Shown here: piece after piece, positions 52,337 to 61,590 of the stretch
Position numbering within the stretch: the first letter of the stretch is position 1
Layout of the letters: every line of letters starts with the position of its first letter
Origin: Synechococcus sp. AG-670-F04
GTDB taxonomy: Bacteria > Cyanobacteriota > Cyanobacteriia > PCC-6307 > Cyanobiaceae
Assembly: GCA_003211515.1 (NCBI GenBank)
Contig: QCSN01000001.1
Coordinates: 1-64,000 of the forward strand
Direction of reading: 5' to 3'
Length of the DNA: 64,000 bases
The notes under the pieces: model-generated
What the model saw: the letters and a program-made list of their open reading frames with translations, nothing else
Told to the model about the DNA's origin: nothing
Databases searched by the model: none
Position numbers and translations under genes: made by a program

Positions 52337-52713
52337 GCGTGTTCCCTGAGCTGTTCCAGGGTCACGACCAGCAAGGCCGTGTCTTCTGTTGCCTCCAGCC
52401 GAACCTTCGGCGCCATGCCGTCCTCATAGGCCTGCTTCCAGCGAGGTGCGCAAACACACCAATGGTCTCCTGGTTTCAGCCCTGGAAATTGGAAAGCGGG
52501 CATGGGGGTGGAGAGATCGTTTCCCTGCGCCTTGCTGTAGCGGAGAAAGGCTTCAGTCATCACGCAGCAGATGCTGTGCTGGCCGCGATCAGCGGCGTCC
52601 GTTTCGCAAAAACCATCGCGATGCCAACCGGTCATTGGTTTACATCCACACACCAAAAGAGGCTCACCGAAAACGTTGCGAGCGGTGGCGCTGACCTGAT
52701 TACTGCTGGTCAT
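52318..52713 (-). CDS. DUF2237 protein
   Basis: A 131-residue Cys-containing protein of the DUF2237 family. Characteristic blocks: LVCGCKPMTGWHRDGFCETD, GQHSICCVMTEAFLRYSKAQ and GDHWCVCAPRW. Six or more Cys residues and conserved acidic residues suggest metal binding. No function is established. The start ATG at 52713 lies about 110 bases from the next forward gene start. Its 3' end overlaps the SDR gene by 19 bases. Confidence 0.9.
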   Translation of the reverse strand: MTSSNQVSATARNVFGEPLLVCGCKPMTGWHRDGFCETDAADRGQHSICCVMTEAFLRYSKAQGNDLSTPMPAFQFPGLKPGDHWCVCAPRWKQAYEDGMAPKVRLEATEDTALLVVTLEQLREHAYQGIS

Positions 52714-52825
52714 CCTGAAGGCCTAAATCCAGGGGAGTCTGCCGAAGGAGTGGCACATTTTGACGACAGATGGTTGACGGACCCCTAGGGGAAGGCGTTA
52801 AAGGTCAGTGAGTTATGTCCCCCCG

Positions 52826-53056
52826 ATGGATTGGGAGTTCACGGAAGACGCCGCTTTTCTGGCGCTCTGCGACGCGTTTCGCGAGAGCGGCGAAACGTCA
52901 GCGATCGAGTTCCTAGCCAACGGTGAAGGGGCCTTTCATTTCCAGGATCTGGCGCAGAACGCGGCTGGAGAAGGCCTCGATCTCAGCGAATCCAGCGCAC
53001 TGGAATCGTTTCAGCAGGAAGTGATTGAAACCATGGAGAAGCTCTGCCAGGACTGA
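52826..53056 (+). CDS. Small acidic protein, unknown function
   Basis: About 76 residues from the ATG at 52826; a GTG at 52808 would add six residues. The protein is acidic and helical (MDWEFTEDAAFLALCDAFRE, then ALESFQQEVIETMEKLCQ). No known family is recognised. The last codons form the left arm of a strong hairpin at 53033-53074, which probably ends the transcript. Confidence 0.6.
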   Translation: MDWEFTEDAAFLALCDAFRESGETSAIEFLANGEGAFHFQDLAQNAAGEGLDLSESSALESFQQEVIETMEKLCQD

Positions 53057-53074
53057 CAGGCAGAACTTCTCCAT
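53033..53074. terminator. Long hairpin between convergent genes
   Basis: Arms of 15 bases (TGGAGAAGCTCTGCC at 53034-53048 and GGCAGAACTTCTCCA at 53059-53073) pair with one mismatch around a 10-base loop. It lies across the stop of the small acidic gene and close to the end of the convergent gene at 53080. It lacks an obvious U-tract but could act on both strands. Confidence 0.55.
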
Positions 53075-53079
53075 CGGGG

Positions 53080-53352
53080 TTAGCTGAAATAAAAGGCGAT
53101 CTCTTTGTCCTTGAGGCCGTCCCAGCCGGCTTCAATCAAACGTTGGTTCAGCGTGGCCTGGTCGAAGTGCTTAGCGCCGGTCTTAACGACTCTGTTGCGC
53201 ATTGATTTCAGAACGCCGCTTCGAGCCCGCTGACTCTCCAGTTCCATCACCTCCCTGTAGAGGGCCAGCTTGTCTGCAGGAATCGGAGAGCCATCAAGGT
53301 CGACCCCCGATTGAATGGCGGAATCAACACCGTCGGGTCCAGCAATCGCCAT
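53080..53352 (-). CDS. Small conserved protein, unknown function
   Basis: A 90-residue soluble, helical protein. The visible pattern KLALYREVMELESQRARSG then KSMRNRVVKTGAKHFDQATL and a final IEAGWDGLKDKEIAFYF resembles short proteins annotated as hypothetical in marine Synechococcus. No motif or membrane helix. It lies between metH and the acidic small gene, 57 bases from the metH stop. The start ATG at 53352 fits the beginning of the conserved sequence. Confidence 0.65.
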   Translation of the reverse strand: MAIAGPDGVDSAIQSGVDLDGSPIPADKLALYREVMELESQRARSGVLKSMRNRVVKTGAKHFDQATLNQRLIEAGWDGLKDKEIAFYFS

Positions 53353-53408
53353 GTACAGCCTTTGAAACCGACCAGGCTATGGCGCCTAGATGCCGCACTG
53401 AGAATCGA

Positions 53409-56400
53409 TCAAGCGCTGAAGTAACGGGCCTTGCTGTGGATGGCGACCAATGCGGTTGTGCTCTGCTCTGGGGAGAGTTGATCACTGGCATCCATTGTCA
53501 GACCGATGCGTCCTGCATCCAGCCAATCCAGTTGCTGACGAGAATCCGCCACGTTCGGACAGGCTGGATACCCGAAGGAATAGCGGCTGCCGCGATAGCG
53601 CTGGGCCAGAACGTCGCGAAGCGACATCTCAGCAGGATCGGCGAAGCCAAGCTCCCGGCGGATCCGTGCATGCACCCACTCCGCCAGCGCTTCTGCCATC
53701 TGGACCGCTAGGCCATGGAAATAAAGGTAATCGCTGTACTGATCGGATTTGAACAGCTCCTGAGCTACCTCACTGGCCTTATCTCCCATCGTCACAGCCT
53801 GCATGGGCAGCACATCGGTCGGACGATCGTCAGCCGGTAAGTCCTGGAAGAAATCAGCGATGCAATAGCGATTCCCCGCGCGTTGGCGCGGGAGATCAAA
53901 GCGACCGAGTTCCGTGGAGCCTTGAAGATCGAACACGCGCAGGGAATTTCCATCACGGCCGACTGGGAAGTAGCCATAGGCAACCCTTGGGGTGAGTAAC
54001 CGCTCCGAGAGACACCTGTCAATCCATTGCTGCAGGACGGGCTCAGCCTTTTCCTCCAGTAGGGCCTGGTAGTCGTCCCGGGATTGCTTCTGCGTCTTGC
54101 GGATCTGCCACTGACCGGCGAACAGAGCATTGCGATCGAGATAGGGGAACACCTGATCGAGGGCAATCTCTTTCTCGTCCAACAGAGCTGCTCCAAGGAA
54201 GGGTGGGACGACAGCCGGCTCAGCCGGCACAGCTTCAGAGCGTTCTGTGCTCACAACAGCGGGCACCGTTGGGGGTGCTGCGGCGGCGACGTCTCCCTTG
54301 GCGTCGTTATCTGGAGAGCTGGGCTCATGATCGTCATCGAGCCCGACACCAGCGGGTGCGCCGTTAAGAAAACCAGCCTGATTGCTCCAGCTGTCCTGGT
54401 TCTTGGCCTCCATCAGGGCATCCATGAAGCGAAGATCCGCGAAGGCATCCCGGCCATAGACCACCTTGCCGTTGTAGGCGGCTCGACAATCCTTCTGTAC
54501 AAAGCGGGGGGTCAGGGCGGCACCACCAAGAATCACCGGCACATCAATCCCGGCATCGTTGAAGGCTCCTAGGTTGTCCTTCATGAAAGCCGTGGATTTC
54601 ACGAGCAGACCACTCATGGCGATGCAATCCGCCTGATGCTCATGCTGCGCATCAATGATCGCGTCACAACTCTGCTTGATACCGAGATTGACGACCTCGT
54701 ATCCATTGTTGGTGAGGATAATGTCGACCAAGTTCTTGCCGATGTCATGGACATCGCCTTTCACGGTGGCGATTAAGAACTTGCCCTTGCTGCTGCTCTC
54801 CCCCTCCATCTTCTCCATGTGCGGTTCCAGATAAGCCACCGCTGATTTCATGGTCTCTGCGCTCTGCAGCACGAAGGGAAGCTGCATCTGGCCACTGCCA
54901 AACAGCTCACCCACCACCTTCATGCCATCGAGCAGGAAGGTGTTAACGATCTCCAACGGTTGATGGGTTTGGAGACCTTCATCGAGAGCAGGTTCAAGCC
55001 CGATGCGTTCACCGTCGATAATGTGTTGCTTGAGGCGCTCCTCAATCGGCAGATCAGCCAGGGAAGGACCTGATGCACGTGCCTCTTTGGTGCTGACCCC
55101 CTCGAACAGTTTGGTCAGTTCAGTGAGCGGGTCATAGGTGCAGATCCCATCGTCAAAACCACGGTTGTCATTGATCAGGTCACGACATACTTTCTGATGG
55201 TCGTCACTGATTTTGATCAGCGGCAAGATCTTGGCCGGACTGACAATCGCTGCATCCATGCCGGCCTCGCAACAGTCATGCAGGAAGACCGAGTTCAGAG
55301 TGATCCGCGCTGCAGGTGAAAGACCGAAGCTCACATTGCTCACCCCCAGGACCACATGCACACCGGGGAGGTTGTCGCGAATCATCCGGATGGCATCAAC
55401 GGTCGCCTTGCCGTTAAGGCGATCCTCCTCAATGCCGGTGGAGATGGGCAAAGCGAGTGGGTCGTAAAAGATTTCACGGGCCGGGATGCCGAACTCCAGT
55501 GCATCGCGATAGGCCCGCTGAGCGATCGCGAACTTTTTCTCCGCTGTGCGGGCCATCCCATCCTCATCAATGGTGCCCACCACAACGCCCGCGCCATAAC
55601 GGCGCGCCAATTCCAGAACCTTGAAAAAACGCTCGTCGCCGTCCTCGTAATTGGTTGAATTGAGGATGCACTTGCCACCGGCCACCTTGAGGCCCGCTTC
55701 CATCTTCTGCCACTCGGTGGAATCAAGCATGAGCGGCAGATTGACGTTCGTGACCAAACGACTCACAAGGTTGTGCATGTCCTGCTCACCGTCACGACCC
55801 ACGTAGTCGACATTCACATCGAGCACGTGGGCGTTCTCTTTCACCTGACCACGGGCCACAGACACCAGGCCATCCCAGTCCTCCTCGGCAAGCAATTCGC
55901 GCACCTTTCGGCTTCCACTGGCATTGAGCCGTTCACCGATGATCAGGAACGAATTGTCCTGCTGGTATGGGGTGACGCCGTAAATGGAGGCGGCGGCGGG
56001 TTCATAGTTCAGTGAAGGCCGCACTGTTTCGGCCTCGGCTAGGCGCCTGGCGGAGCGTTCCGCCGGGGTGAGTTCAGAGGCCAGCTCCGCCAGGGCTCCG
56101 ATGTGTGCCGGCGTTGTGCCGCAGCAACCACCGATCACCTGCACACCGAGATCTTCAACAAAGTGCATCAGCTGCATCTTCAGCTCGATTGGTGTGAGCC
56201 GGTAATGAGCCACACCCCCGACGTTCTCAGGCAGGCCGGCGTTAGGGATGCAACTCACCGTGAATGGTGAATGCTCGGAGAGATAGCGAATGTGTTCCTT
56301 CATCTGCTCCGGGCCGGTCGCGCAGTTCAGGCCGAGGATGTCGATCGGAAACGGTTCGAGGATCGACACCACAGCTGCAATGTCGGTGCCGACGAGCATG

Positions 56401-57035
56401 GTGCCGGTGGTTTCCATCGTCACCGACACCATCAAGGGCCGGCGTTCTCCTGCAACCGCAAAAGCCTCTTCAATCCCCTGCAGCGCTGCCTTGATCTGCA
56501 AAACGTCCTGACAGGTTTCAACGATGAAGAGATCGACGTCTCCTGCCAGCAATCCCTCCGCCTGTTCGCGGAAGGAGGCGCGCATCGTGTCGAAATCGAT
56601 GTGTCCCAGGGTGGGCAACTTGGTGGTGGGACCCATCGAACCCGCCACAAAACGCGGTTTATCGGGTGTGCTGTACTCATCTGCCATTTCACGAGCCAGT
56701 TCCGCCGCCCGTCTGTTCAGTTCGAAGGCATCGGCCTCGAGCCCGTATTCCGCCAAAACAATCGATGCGGCACCGAAGGTGTCGGTTTCGATCACATCAC
56801 AACCCACTTCCAGAAACTGCCTGTGCACCGCCTTTACGGCATCGGGCTTAGTAACAGCAAGGTTCTCGTTGCAGCCCTCGAGATCAGCACCCCCAAAATC
56901 GTCGGCGCTCAACTCCAGGCCTTGAAGGCTGGTCCCCGTCGCACCGTCAAACACGAGCACGGGTCGCTTCGGACTATGGAGATAGTCGAGAAAGCGAGAG
57001 GCGGTGACCTGTGCCTTCGACTGCGTCACCGTCAT
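53409..57035 (-). CDS. metH: Cobalamin-dependent methionine synthase
   Basis: Moves a methyl group from methyltetrahydrofolate to homocysteine through methylcobalamin. The 1208 residues contain the modules in order: homocysteine-binding (about 20-320, zinc Cys pair in [11 protein letters not shown]), pterin-binding (about 350-620, [15 protein letters not shown]), cobalamin-binding with [10 protein letters not shown] at about residue 762, and the reactivation domain (about 960-1200). A Pro/Ala/Ser-rich linker (about 900-945, [16 protein letters not shown]) separates the last two. All motifs are intact. Use of this enzyme fits the cobalamin genes cobU and cobN in the window. Confidence 0.97.
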   Translation of the reverse strand: MTVTQSKAQVTASRFLDYLHSPKRPVLVFDGATGTSLQGLELSADDFGGADLEGCNENLAVTKPDAVKAVHRQFLEVGCDVIETDTFGAASIVLAEYGLEADAFELNRRAAELAREMADEYSTPDKPRFVAGSMGPTTKLPTLGHIDFDTMRASFREQAEGLLAGDVDLFIVETCQDVLQIKAALQGIEEAFAVAGERRPLMVSVTMETTGTMLVGTDIAAVVSILEPFPIDILGLNCATGPEQMKEHIRYLSEHSPFTVSCIPNAGLPENVGGVAHYRLTPIELKMQLMHFVEDLGVQVIGGCCGTTPAHIGALAELASELTPAERSARRLAEAETVRPSLNYEPAAASIYGVTPYQQDNSFLIIGERLNASGSRKVRELLAEEDWDGLVSVARGQVKENAHVLDVNVDYVGRDGEQDMHNLVSRLVTNVNLPLMLDSTEWQKMEAGLKVAGGKCILNSTNYEDGDERFFKVLELARRYGAGVVVGTIDEDGMARTAEKKFAIAQRAYRDALEFGIPAREIFYDPLALPISTGIEEDRLNGKATVDAIRMIRDNLPGVHVVLGVSNVSFGLSPAARITLNSVFLHDCCEAGMDAAIVSPAKILPLIKISDDHQKVCRDLINDNRGFDDGICTYDPLTELTKLFEGVSTKEARASGPSLADLPIEERLKQHIIDGERIGLEPALDEGLQTHQPLEIVNTFLLDGMKVVGELFGSGQMQLPFVLQSAETMKSAVAYLEPHMEKMEGESSSKGKFLIATVKGDVHDIGKNLVDIILTNNGYEVVNLGIKQSCDAIIDAQHEHQADCIAMSGLLVKSTAFMKDNLGAFNDAGIDVPVILGGAALTPRFVQKDCRAAYNGKVVYGRDAFADLRFMDALMEAKNQDSWSNQAGFLNGAPAGVGLDDDHEPSSPDNDAKGDVAAAAPPTVPAVVSTERSEAVPAEPAVVPPFLGAALLDEKEIALDQVFPYLDRNALFAGQWQIRKTQKQSRDDYQALLEEKAEPVLQQWIDRCLSERLLTPRVAYGYFPVGRDGNSLRVFDLQGSTELGRFDLPRQRAGNRYCIADFFQDLPADDRPTDVLPMQAVTMGDKASEVAQELFKSDQYSDYLYFHGLAVQMAEALAEWVHARIRRELGFADPAEMSLRDVLAQRYRGSRYSFGYPACPNVADSRQQLDWLDAGRIGLTMDASDQLSPEQSTTALVAIHSKARYFSA

Positions 57036-57089
57036 GAATACCCTGAGCTCGAGCTGTCCTCCAATCCTAAGAAAAGCTCAAACTGAACT

Positions 57090-58004
57090 TCAGTTCAGTG
57101 GAACGCGCGTCACCCAGTGTTCATAAGCCGAATCACGGCCTTCTGTAATCGCCACCAGCCGCTCCTTCAGGGCTTTCATCATGGGGCGAGTGCTGTTCAA
57201 CACCGTTGATTCGATCTGACGAATTGGGGTGATCTTGGCGGCCGTGCCCGTGAGAAACACCTCATCGGCGATGAAGAGCTCAGTTTTGTCCACGGGCCGT
57301 TCCACCACTGAAATATCCATCGCCTTGGCCAGCTCGATCACGCTGGCACGGGTGATTCCTTCAAGGATGTCCTGATCAACACCCGGGGTGATCAACTCTC
57401 CATCCCGGACGATGAACAGATTCATACCGCTGGCTTCGCTGATCTTTCCGCGACTGTTCAGCAACAGCGCTTCATCGAAACCGCTCTGGACAGCTTCTGT
57501 TTTGGCAAGCGAACTAGTGATGTACGCCCCGGAGATCTTGCCGCGCAATGGCAAGGAACGATCTTCCTGTCTGGTCCAGCTGCTGATTCGGCAACTGACA
57601 CCCTCGGGGGAGAGATAGTCACCCAGGGGTAGGCCGTAGATGAGGAAATCCGTCTCAATCTGATGAAGTCGAGGCGCAATCCCGAGATCACTGGTGTAAA
57701 CGAATGGTCTGAGATAAATCGGCTGATCCGGCTTGTTCGCCCTCAGCATTGAGGTGAGCGCTTCAAGGATTGTGACTTCGCTCAGATCGGTCAGCAACAA
57801 CCGAGCGCTCTGACTGAGACGTCGAGCATGACGATCAGCTCTGAACAGCAGCATGGTGTCGTCGTGCTGCGGGTCGGGGATGGCTCGCATGCCCCCAAAG
57901 GCTCCGGTGCCGTAGTGGAGAGCATGGGTGGCAATCGAGATCCTGGCGTCCTCAAACGGAACGCACTGGCCCTGGAACCAGGCGTAGGGCAGGAACTGAT
58001 GCAT
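57090..58004 (-). CDS. ilvE: Branched-chain amino acid aminotransferase
   Basis: Transfers amino groups in the last step of valine, leucine and isoleucine synthesis. The 304 residues show the class IV aminotransferase pattern: HALHYGTGAFGGMRAI at about residue 26, the PLP-binding Lys in GKISGAYITSSLAKTEA (about residue 160), and the block SEASGMNLFIVRDG. A later FLTGTAAKITPI completes the fold. The length is typical. It is 54 bases upstream of metH and on the same strand, so a shared transcript is likely. Confidence 0.94.
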   Translation of the reverse strand: MHQFLPYAWFQGQCVPFEDARISIATHALHYGTGAFGGMRAIPDPQHDDTMLLFRADRHARRLSQSARLLLTDLSEVTILEALTSMLRANKPDQPIYLRPFVYTSDLGIAPRLHQIETDFLIYGLPLGDYLSPEGVSCRISSWTRQEDRSLPLRGKISGAYITSSLAKTEAVQSGFDEALLLNSRGKISEASGMNLFIVRDGELITPGVDQDILEGITRASVIELAKAMDISVVERPVDKTELFIADEVFLTGTAAKITPIRQIESTVLNSTRPMMKALKERLVAITEGRDSAYEHWVTRVPLN

Positions 58005-58146
58005 CGCAGACGGGCCCAGTGGCTCTGTGCTTCAGAGGATAAGAGACCAGGGGGTAAACATCAGTTGTAGCAAGGGATCTAAGAGATCATGAACCGTGGG
58101 CAACAGCGGATCAAACCAAAAAACAGGATCCGAAGCGATGGACCGA

Positions 58147-60975
58147 TTATTCAGATCCCAGCTTTGGGAATGCATCAAGCAATTGCTCTGGTGTGATGTC
58201 GGTGTTGAGGAGAGTGGTGTTGATGCCGTTGCTGGGATCCAGGAGGAGCAATTGATCGGGCTGGGGCTGGCTGATGCTGAGCTTGATCGTGCGTTTTGCT
58301 GAGCTGGTGGGTGGCAGCGTGATGCGATCAGCGTCGAGCAGATTGAAATCCAGGATCTGATCGTTGCCGGATGAAAGCCTGAACAGATCGGCACCGCTGC
58401 CGCCACTGAGGCTGTCGTCGCCCTTGCCGCCATCGAGGCTGTCGCGCTGCGGACCGCCAAGGAGCTGGTCATTGCCGGAGCGTCCTTTGAGGCGATCATC
58501 GCCGCTGCCGCCACTGAGGCTGTCGTGATCCAGGCCACCCTTGAGGCGATCAGCGCCTGAGCCACCGCGGAGGCGATCATCGCCGGCCAATCCCCGCAGG
58601 GTGTCATCACCATCGACACCTTTGAGGATGTCGTCTGCTGGGCTGCCGATGATTTGATCGGAACAGGAGCTACCAAGCAGCAGCGTGAAGCGATCGCGCT
58701 GGGATTCGCTGATGGCGTTGCCTGCCTCGGGGTCACAGGCGGAGCCGGGTCGCGCCGCTGGGGCTGGTAGTGGTGTTGGTGTTGTTGGTTTAGGTGTGGG
58801 TCGGGGAGATTCCTTGGTTGGTTGGCTCAGGGCTGCAACGGCACCCGGTGAGAGCGGAGCGGGAATGGATGTTGTTGTTGTTGTTGGTGTTGGTGTTGGG
58901 AGTGGAGCGGGCAGCAGCGTGGCTGGATCGATCACGGTGGAGTTGTTCTCGACGATCAGCCCTTGAATGGCGATGGCATCGTTGCCATGGATGTCTTGAA
59001 TGGCAAAGCGGTCATCGGCAACGGTGGGATCGCGGTAATTGAGCAGAAGCGCTTGGCCATGAAACAAGGGAGCAGAGAGGCCCAGGCGTGCGGTGCTGCC
59101 GGCAAGGGAGAGGGAGGAGAAAGCGGAGCGCACCCCATCCACCGCGAGTGAAAAGAAAGAAGCGTGAGGAGCAAGAGGAGAGAGGGTGTGGTCGTAGCTG
59201 AGGGAGACAACCCGCCCATCAGCAGATGTCACCGCAGCGTTGATCGATGGTGGCGTGCCGGGAAGCGTGGAGCGGTTCTGAACGGGGAAGCGTGCAAAGG
59301 AGGCGAGATCATTGCCGGAGGCATCCCCAATGCTCAACTCATCGCGATCGTTGTTGCTGGAGCGATCGGTGTAGGCGAGAGCAACGGTTTGATCGTTGCT
59401 GATGCTGCGCGCCAGGCTGAGGGTGAGTTCGCCGCCACGGGTTGTGGCATCGATAACAGGAATGGATTGACCATCCACATCAACAACAAAGGCGGGTGAG
59501 ACGTGCCTTGTTGTGGAGGCCAAGGGTTCATTGAATTTGAGCGATAAGGAGAGACCATCGCTGGAGACAACAGCGGATCGGAGCTCGGGAGGGGTGGAAT
59601 CAGCATCGTCATCACCAGATGGTGTTGGCGTGGGTGAGGGCGCGGGAGTTGGAACGGGTTGCGATAACTGAATAATCTGAATTGCTTGATCACCATTGGA
59701 CGCGATCAGCGCATATGACTTCGAATCGACGGTGAACGGAATGGCATCAACAGCTGTGGCAAGTCTTGAAAAAGTTGCGCCTTCTAAATCCTGGCTGCCA
59801 TCAACAATGTTGCTGTCATAATAAAATTTCCCTAACCGCCCTGTACCGGGATTCAATTCTGTTGGCTTGAATTCGATAAATTCAACGCGATTCGATCCAC
59901 TTTTGCTGTTTGGTAGAATCACATAATATTTGCCATCAACCTCAGTAAGCGCAATCTGACTAACCCCTTCAAGAAACGAATTGCTGTCATCCGGCAACAA
60001 AGCATCTAGATATTGAGAAGGATTAGAAGGGTCCGTGTAGTCATAAATTGCAATGACAGGTTGGGATTGCGTGTGACCGGGGTCATCATCTTTTGATACA
60101 ACAGCCACATACCGCTTCGCACCTAAGATTCCAACAGCAACACCTGAAGTGACTCGACCGGGCCAACATTTTGGGTTTTGTACTTTTTGAAGTGAATTTT
60201 CTGAAGGATTAAATTCAAAGGGCTGATGAAATGTTGAAGTTCCACTGCAAGCACTTTCAGCTTTTTGAGATGAAATAAGAGCATAGGCCTTACCACCCTC
60301 AGAAAATGTTTTGATGTCCCAAGCATCGCTCAATCTGTTGGTAGTACTATCAACAATCTCGGAGACCAGTGCAGATGTATCGTTTCCATTGTTGCCATCA
60401 ATGAGATTGTCGAAGTCATAAACCTGCAGAAATCCTTTGTCGTCAGTATTGCGATTACCAGTTGTAAATAAATACGTTTTTTCACCTAACTGCTGTAAAG
60501 CAAGGCCTCTCGCGTTTTTAAATTGTGTTTTGTTAGAACCGTGAAAAGAATCATCTCCATCCTGAATCTGCCGAACGACGCTGGGTGATGTGGCCGTGAT
60601 ATTTCCATCATTGTTTGTAAGCCTGACAATCGTGATCCCGCCCTTGCTGTTGACAGTACCAAGATTCTGAGAAATAACGGCGTAGGGAATAGAATCGACA
60701 ACTGCCGTTGCGACATCAAAAGAACCGTTTAATAATTCCCAGTTACTGGAAGGATTGTCATTATCACCAGTTTCAAGATCAGTTTTTTCGACAATTTTAG
60801 TTGGGCTGCTCGGATTAGAGATGTCAACAACTACAAATCCTCCTGAGGCCTGATCTGTTTGATTTTTTGTAACGACGGCATAGGTTTTTGATTGATATTC
60901 AAAAATCGAAGCTCTATAGGCCTTGGCAATTGAATTTGAAGATGTAGATCCTGCTGCCTGGCGAACAAGGGCCAT
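58147..60975 (-). CDS. RTX-type calcium-binding protein with Swm-type repeats
   Basis: A 942-residue probably secreted or surface protein. The N-terminal half (about 1-450) is beta-propeller-like, with repeated units such as YAVVTKNQTD and KRYVAVVSKDDDPG. Residues about 460-680 hold two Swm-type repeats (STPPELRSAVVSSDGLSLSL and PPSINAAVTSADGRVVSLSY), named after marine Synechococcus SwmB. A Pro/Thr-rich linker follows. Six to eight RTX nonapeptides lie at about 780-860 (GDDTLRGLAGDDRLRGGSG). There is no signal peptide, and the tail resembles type I secretion signals. The secreting ABC system is not in the window. The AT-rich first third differs from the GC-rich tail. Confidence 0.88.
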   Translation of the reverse strand: MALVRQAAGSTSSNSIAKAYRASIFEYQSKTYAVVTKNQTDQASGGFVVVDISNPSSPTKIVEKTDLETGDNDNPSSNWELLNGSFDVATAVVDSIPYAVISQNLGTVNSKGGITIVRLTNNDGNITATSPSVVRQIQDGDDSFHGSNKTQFKNARGLALQQLGEKTYLFTTGNRNTDDKGFLQVYDFDNLIDGNNGNDTSALVSEIVDSTTNRLSDAWDIKTFSEGGKAYALISSQKAESACSGTSTFHQPFEFNPSENSLQKVQNPKCWPGRVTSGVAVGILGAKRYVAVVSKDDDPGHTQSQPVIAIYDYTDPSNPSQYLDALLPDDSNSFLEGVSQIALTEVDGKYYVILPNSKSGSNRVEFIEFKPTELNPGTGRLGKFYYDSNIVDGSQDLEGATFSRLATAVDAIPFTVDSKSYALIASNGDQAIQIIQLSQPVPTPAPSPTPTPSGDDDADSTPPELRSAVVSSDGLSLSLKFNEPLASTTRHVSPAFVVDVDGQSIPVIDATTRGGELTLSLARSISNDQTVALAYTDRSSNNDRDELSIGDASGNDLASFARFPVQNRSTLPGTPPSINAAVTSADGRVVSLSYDHTLSPLAPHASFFSLAVDGVRSAFSSLSLAGSTARLGLSAPLFHGQALLLNYRDPTVADDRFAIQDIHGNDAIAIQGLIVENNSTVIDPATLLPAPLPTPTPTTTTTSIPAPLSPGAVAALSQPTKESPRPTPKPTTPTPLPAPAARPGSACDPEAGNAISESQRDRFTLLLGSSCSDQIIGSPADDILKGVDGDDTLRGLAGDDRLRGGSGADRLKGGLDHDSLSGGSGDDRLKGRSGNDQLLGGPQRDSLDGGKGDDSLSGGSGADLFRLSSGNDQILDFNLLDADRITLPPTSSAKRTIKLSISQPQPDQLLLLDPSNGINTTLLNTDITPEQLLDAFPKLGSE

Positions 60976-61590
60976 CGACGTTCGTCTAATGTCTTAATAA
61001 TACTACAAATCAGTTCATTTGAACCTAAAAGCTTGAAATCAAAGCTAAGAGCCAATAGATCATCGGTATCGAATCACGAATTGATCAACTGGCAGCCGGC
61101 TCAAAAAACAGGTATCTCATAAAACACTAATACTAACAAGCATCCCCTAAAAGTGAATACAAAGTCTTCAAGCAAGCATTCCTTGAATTGGAACGACGAA
61201 AACCCATCCGCCTACCCATCATTTCAATGATCCGGGTGTGACCGGACAAGTCATCAATCACCAAACCATCAACAAACAGGATTTTGATATTGATGATGAC
61301 GAAGTGCTTCCAGATGACAAGAGACTTCCAATTGAAGCTGACATGTCTGATCACTGATGCAAACCCGTCAAGCATCAGCGAACAAAGCATTGAACCTGGT
61401 CATCGTCAGCACTGATCCTGCTGAACAACGCCTGAAGCACTACTTGAGAACAGCAAAACAAGGCCATTTTTCACTACAGCAACAACCAAGCTCGAAACAG
61501 TGCAGAGAGCCCTCAGCAAGCTGGGTTCGGCAAGCTGTTATTGGCAAGGTGTGTCCCGCCAGCCAGACCCGTGATGGGGAGAATGGCGGC
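60976..61590. other. 615-base region upstream of cobN
   Basis: Between the RTX gene (reverse) and the preferred cobN start. It contains a possible disrupted small gene at 61153-61357 and an in-frame extension of cobN back to an ATG at 61357. It is AT-rich in its first 200 bases. I looked for a cobalamin riboswitch by its conserved GCCACTG element and did not find one. No tRNA or clear terminator is seen. Confidence 0.5.
61153..61357 (+). pseudogene. Possible frameshifted small acidic gene before cobN
   Basis: A GTG at 61153 begins a frame (NTKSSSKHSLNWNDENPSAY) that ends after 25 codons. The neighbouring frame then continues NDPGVTGQVINHQTINKQDF to an acidic end (DIDDDEVLPDDKRLPIEADM). Its stop codon overlaps an ATG at 61357 in the cobN frame (TGATG). 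A single extra T in the TTT near 61213 would explain the break. Function is unknown and it may be chance. Confidence 0.3.

Noticed and set aside
56271-57086. A 271-codon forward frame opposite metH
   Set aside because: Lies entirely opposite conserved methionine synthase sequence and shows no protein-like motifs.
2300-58700. HIP1 (GCGATCGC) octamers, seen near 2304, 23570, 24262, 30565, 33217, 33272, 55530 and 58690
   Set aside because: About eight copies in 64 kb is more than chance but far below the density of freshwater cyanobacteria; GATC-rich codon pairs can explain part of it, so it is not reported as a feature.
61133-61390. An 85-codon reverse frame upstream of cobN
   Set aside because: No recognisable motif or ribosome-binding site; the forward strand has a more protein-like pattern.
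61360-61590. Possible cobalamin riboswitch upstream of cobN
   Set aside because: The GCCACTG core and the usual B12 box were not found; only a short AGCCAGACCCG resemblance exists, which is not enough.
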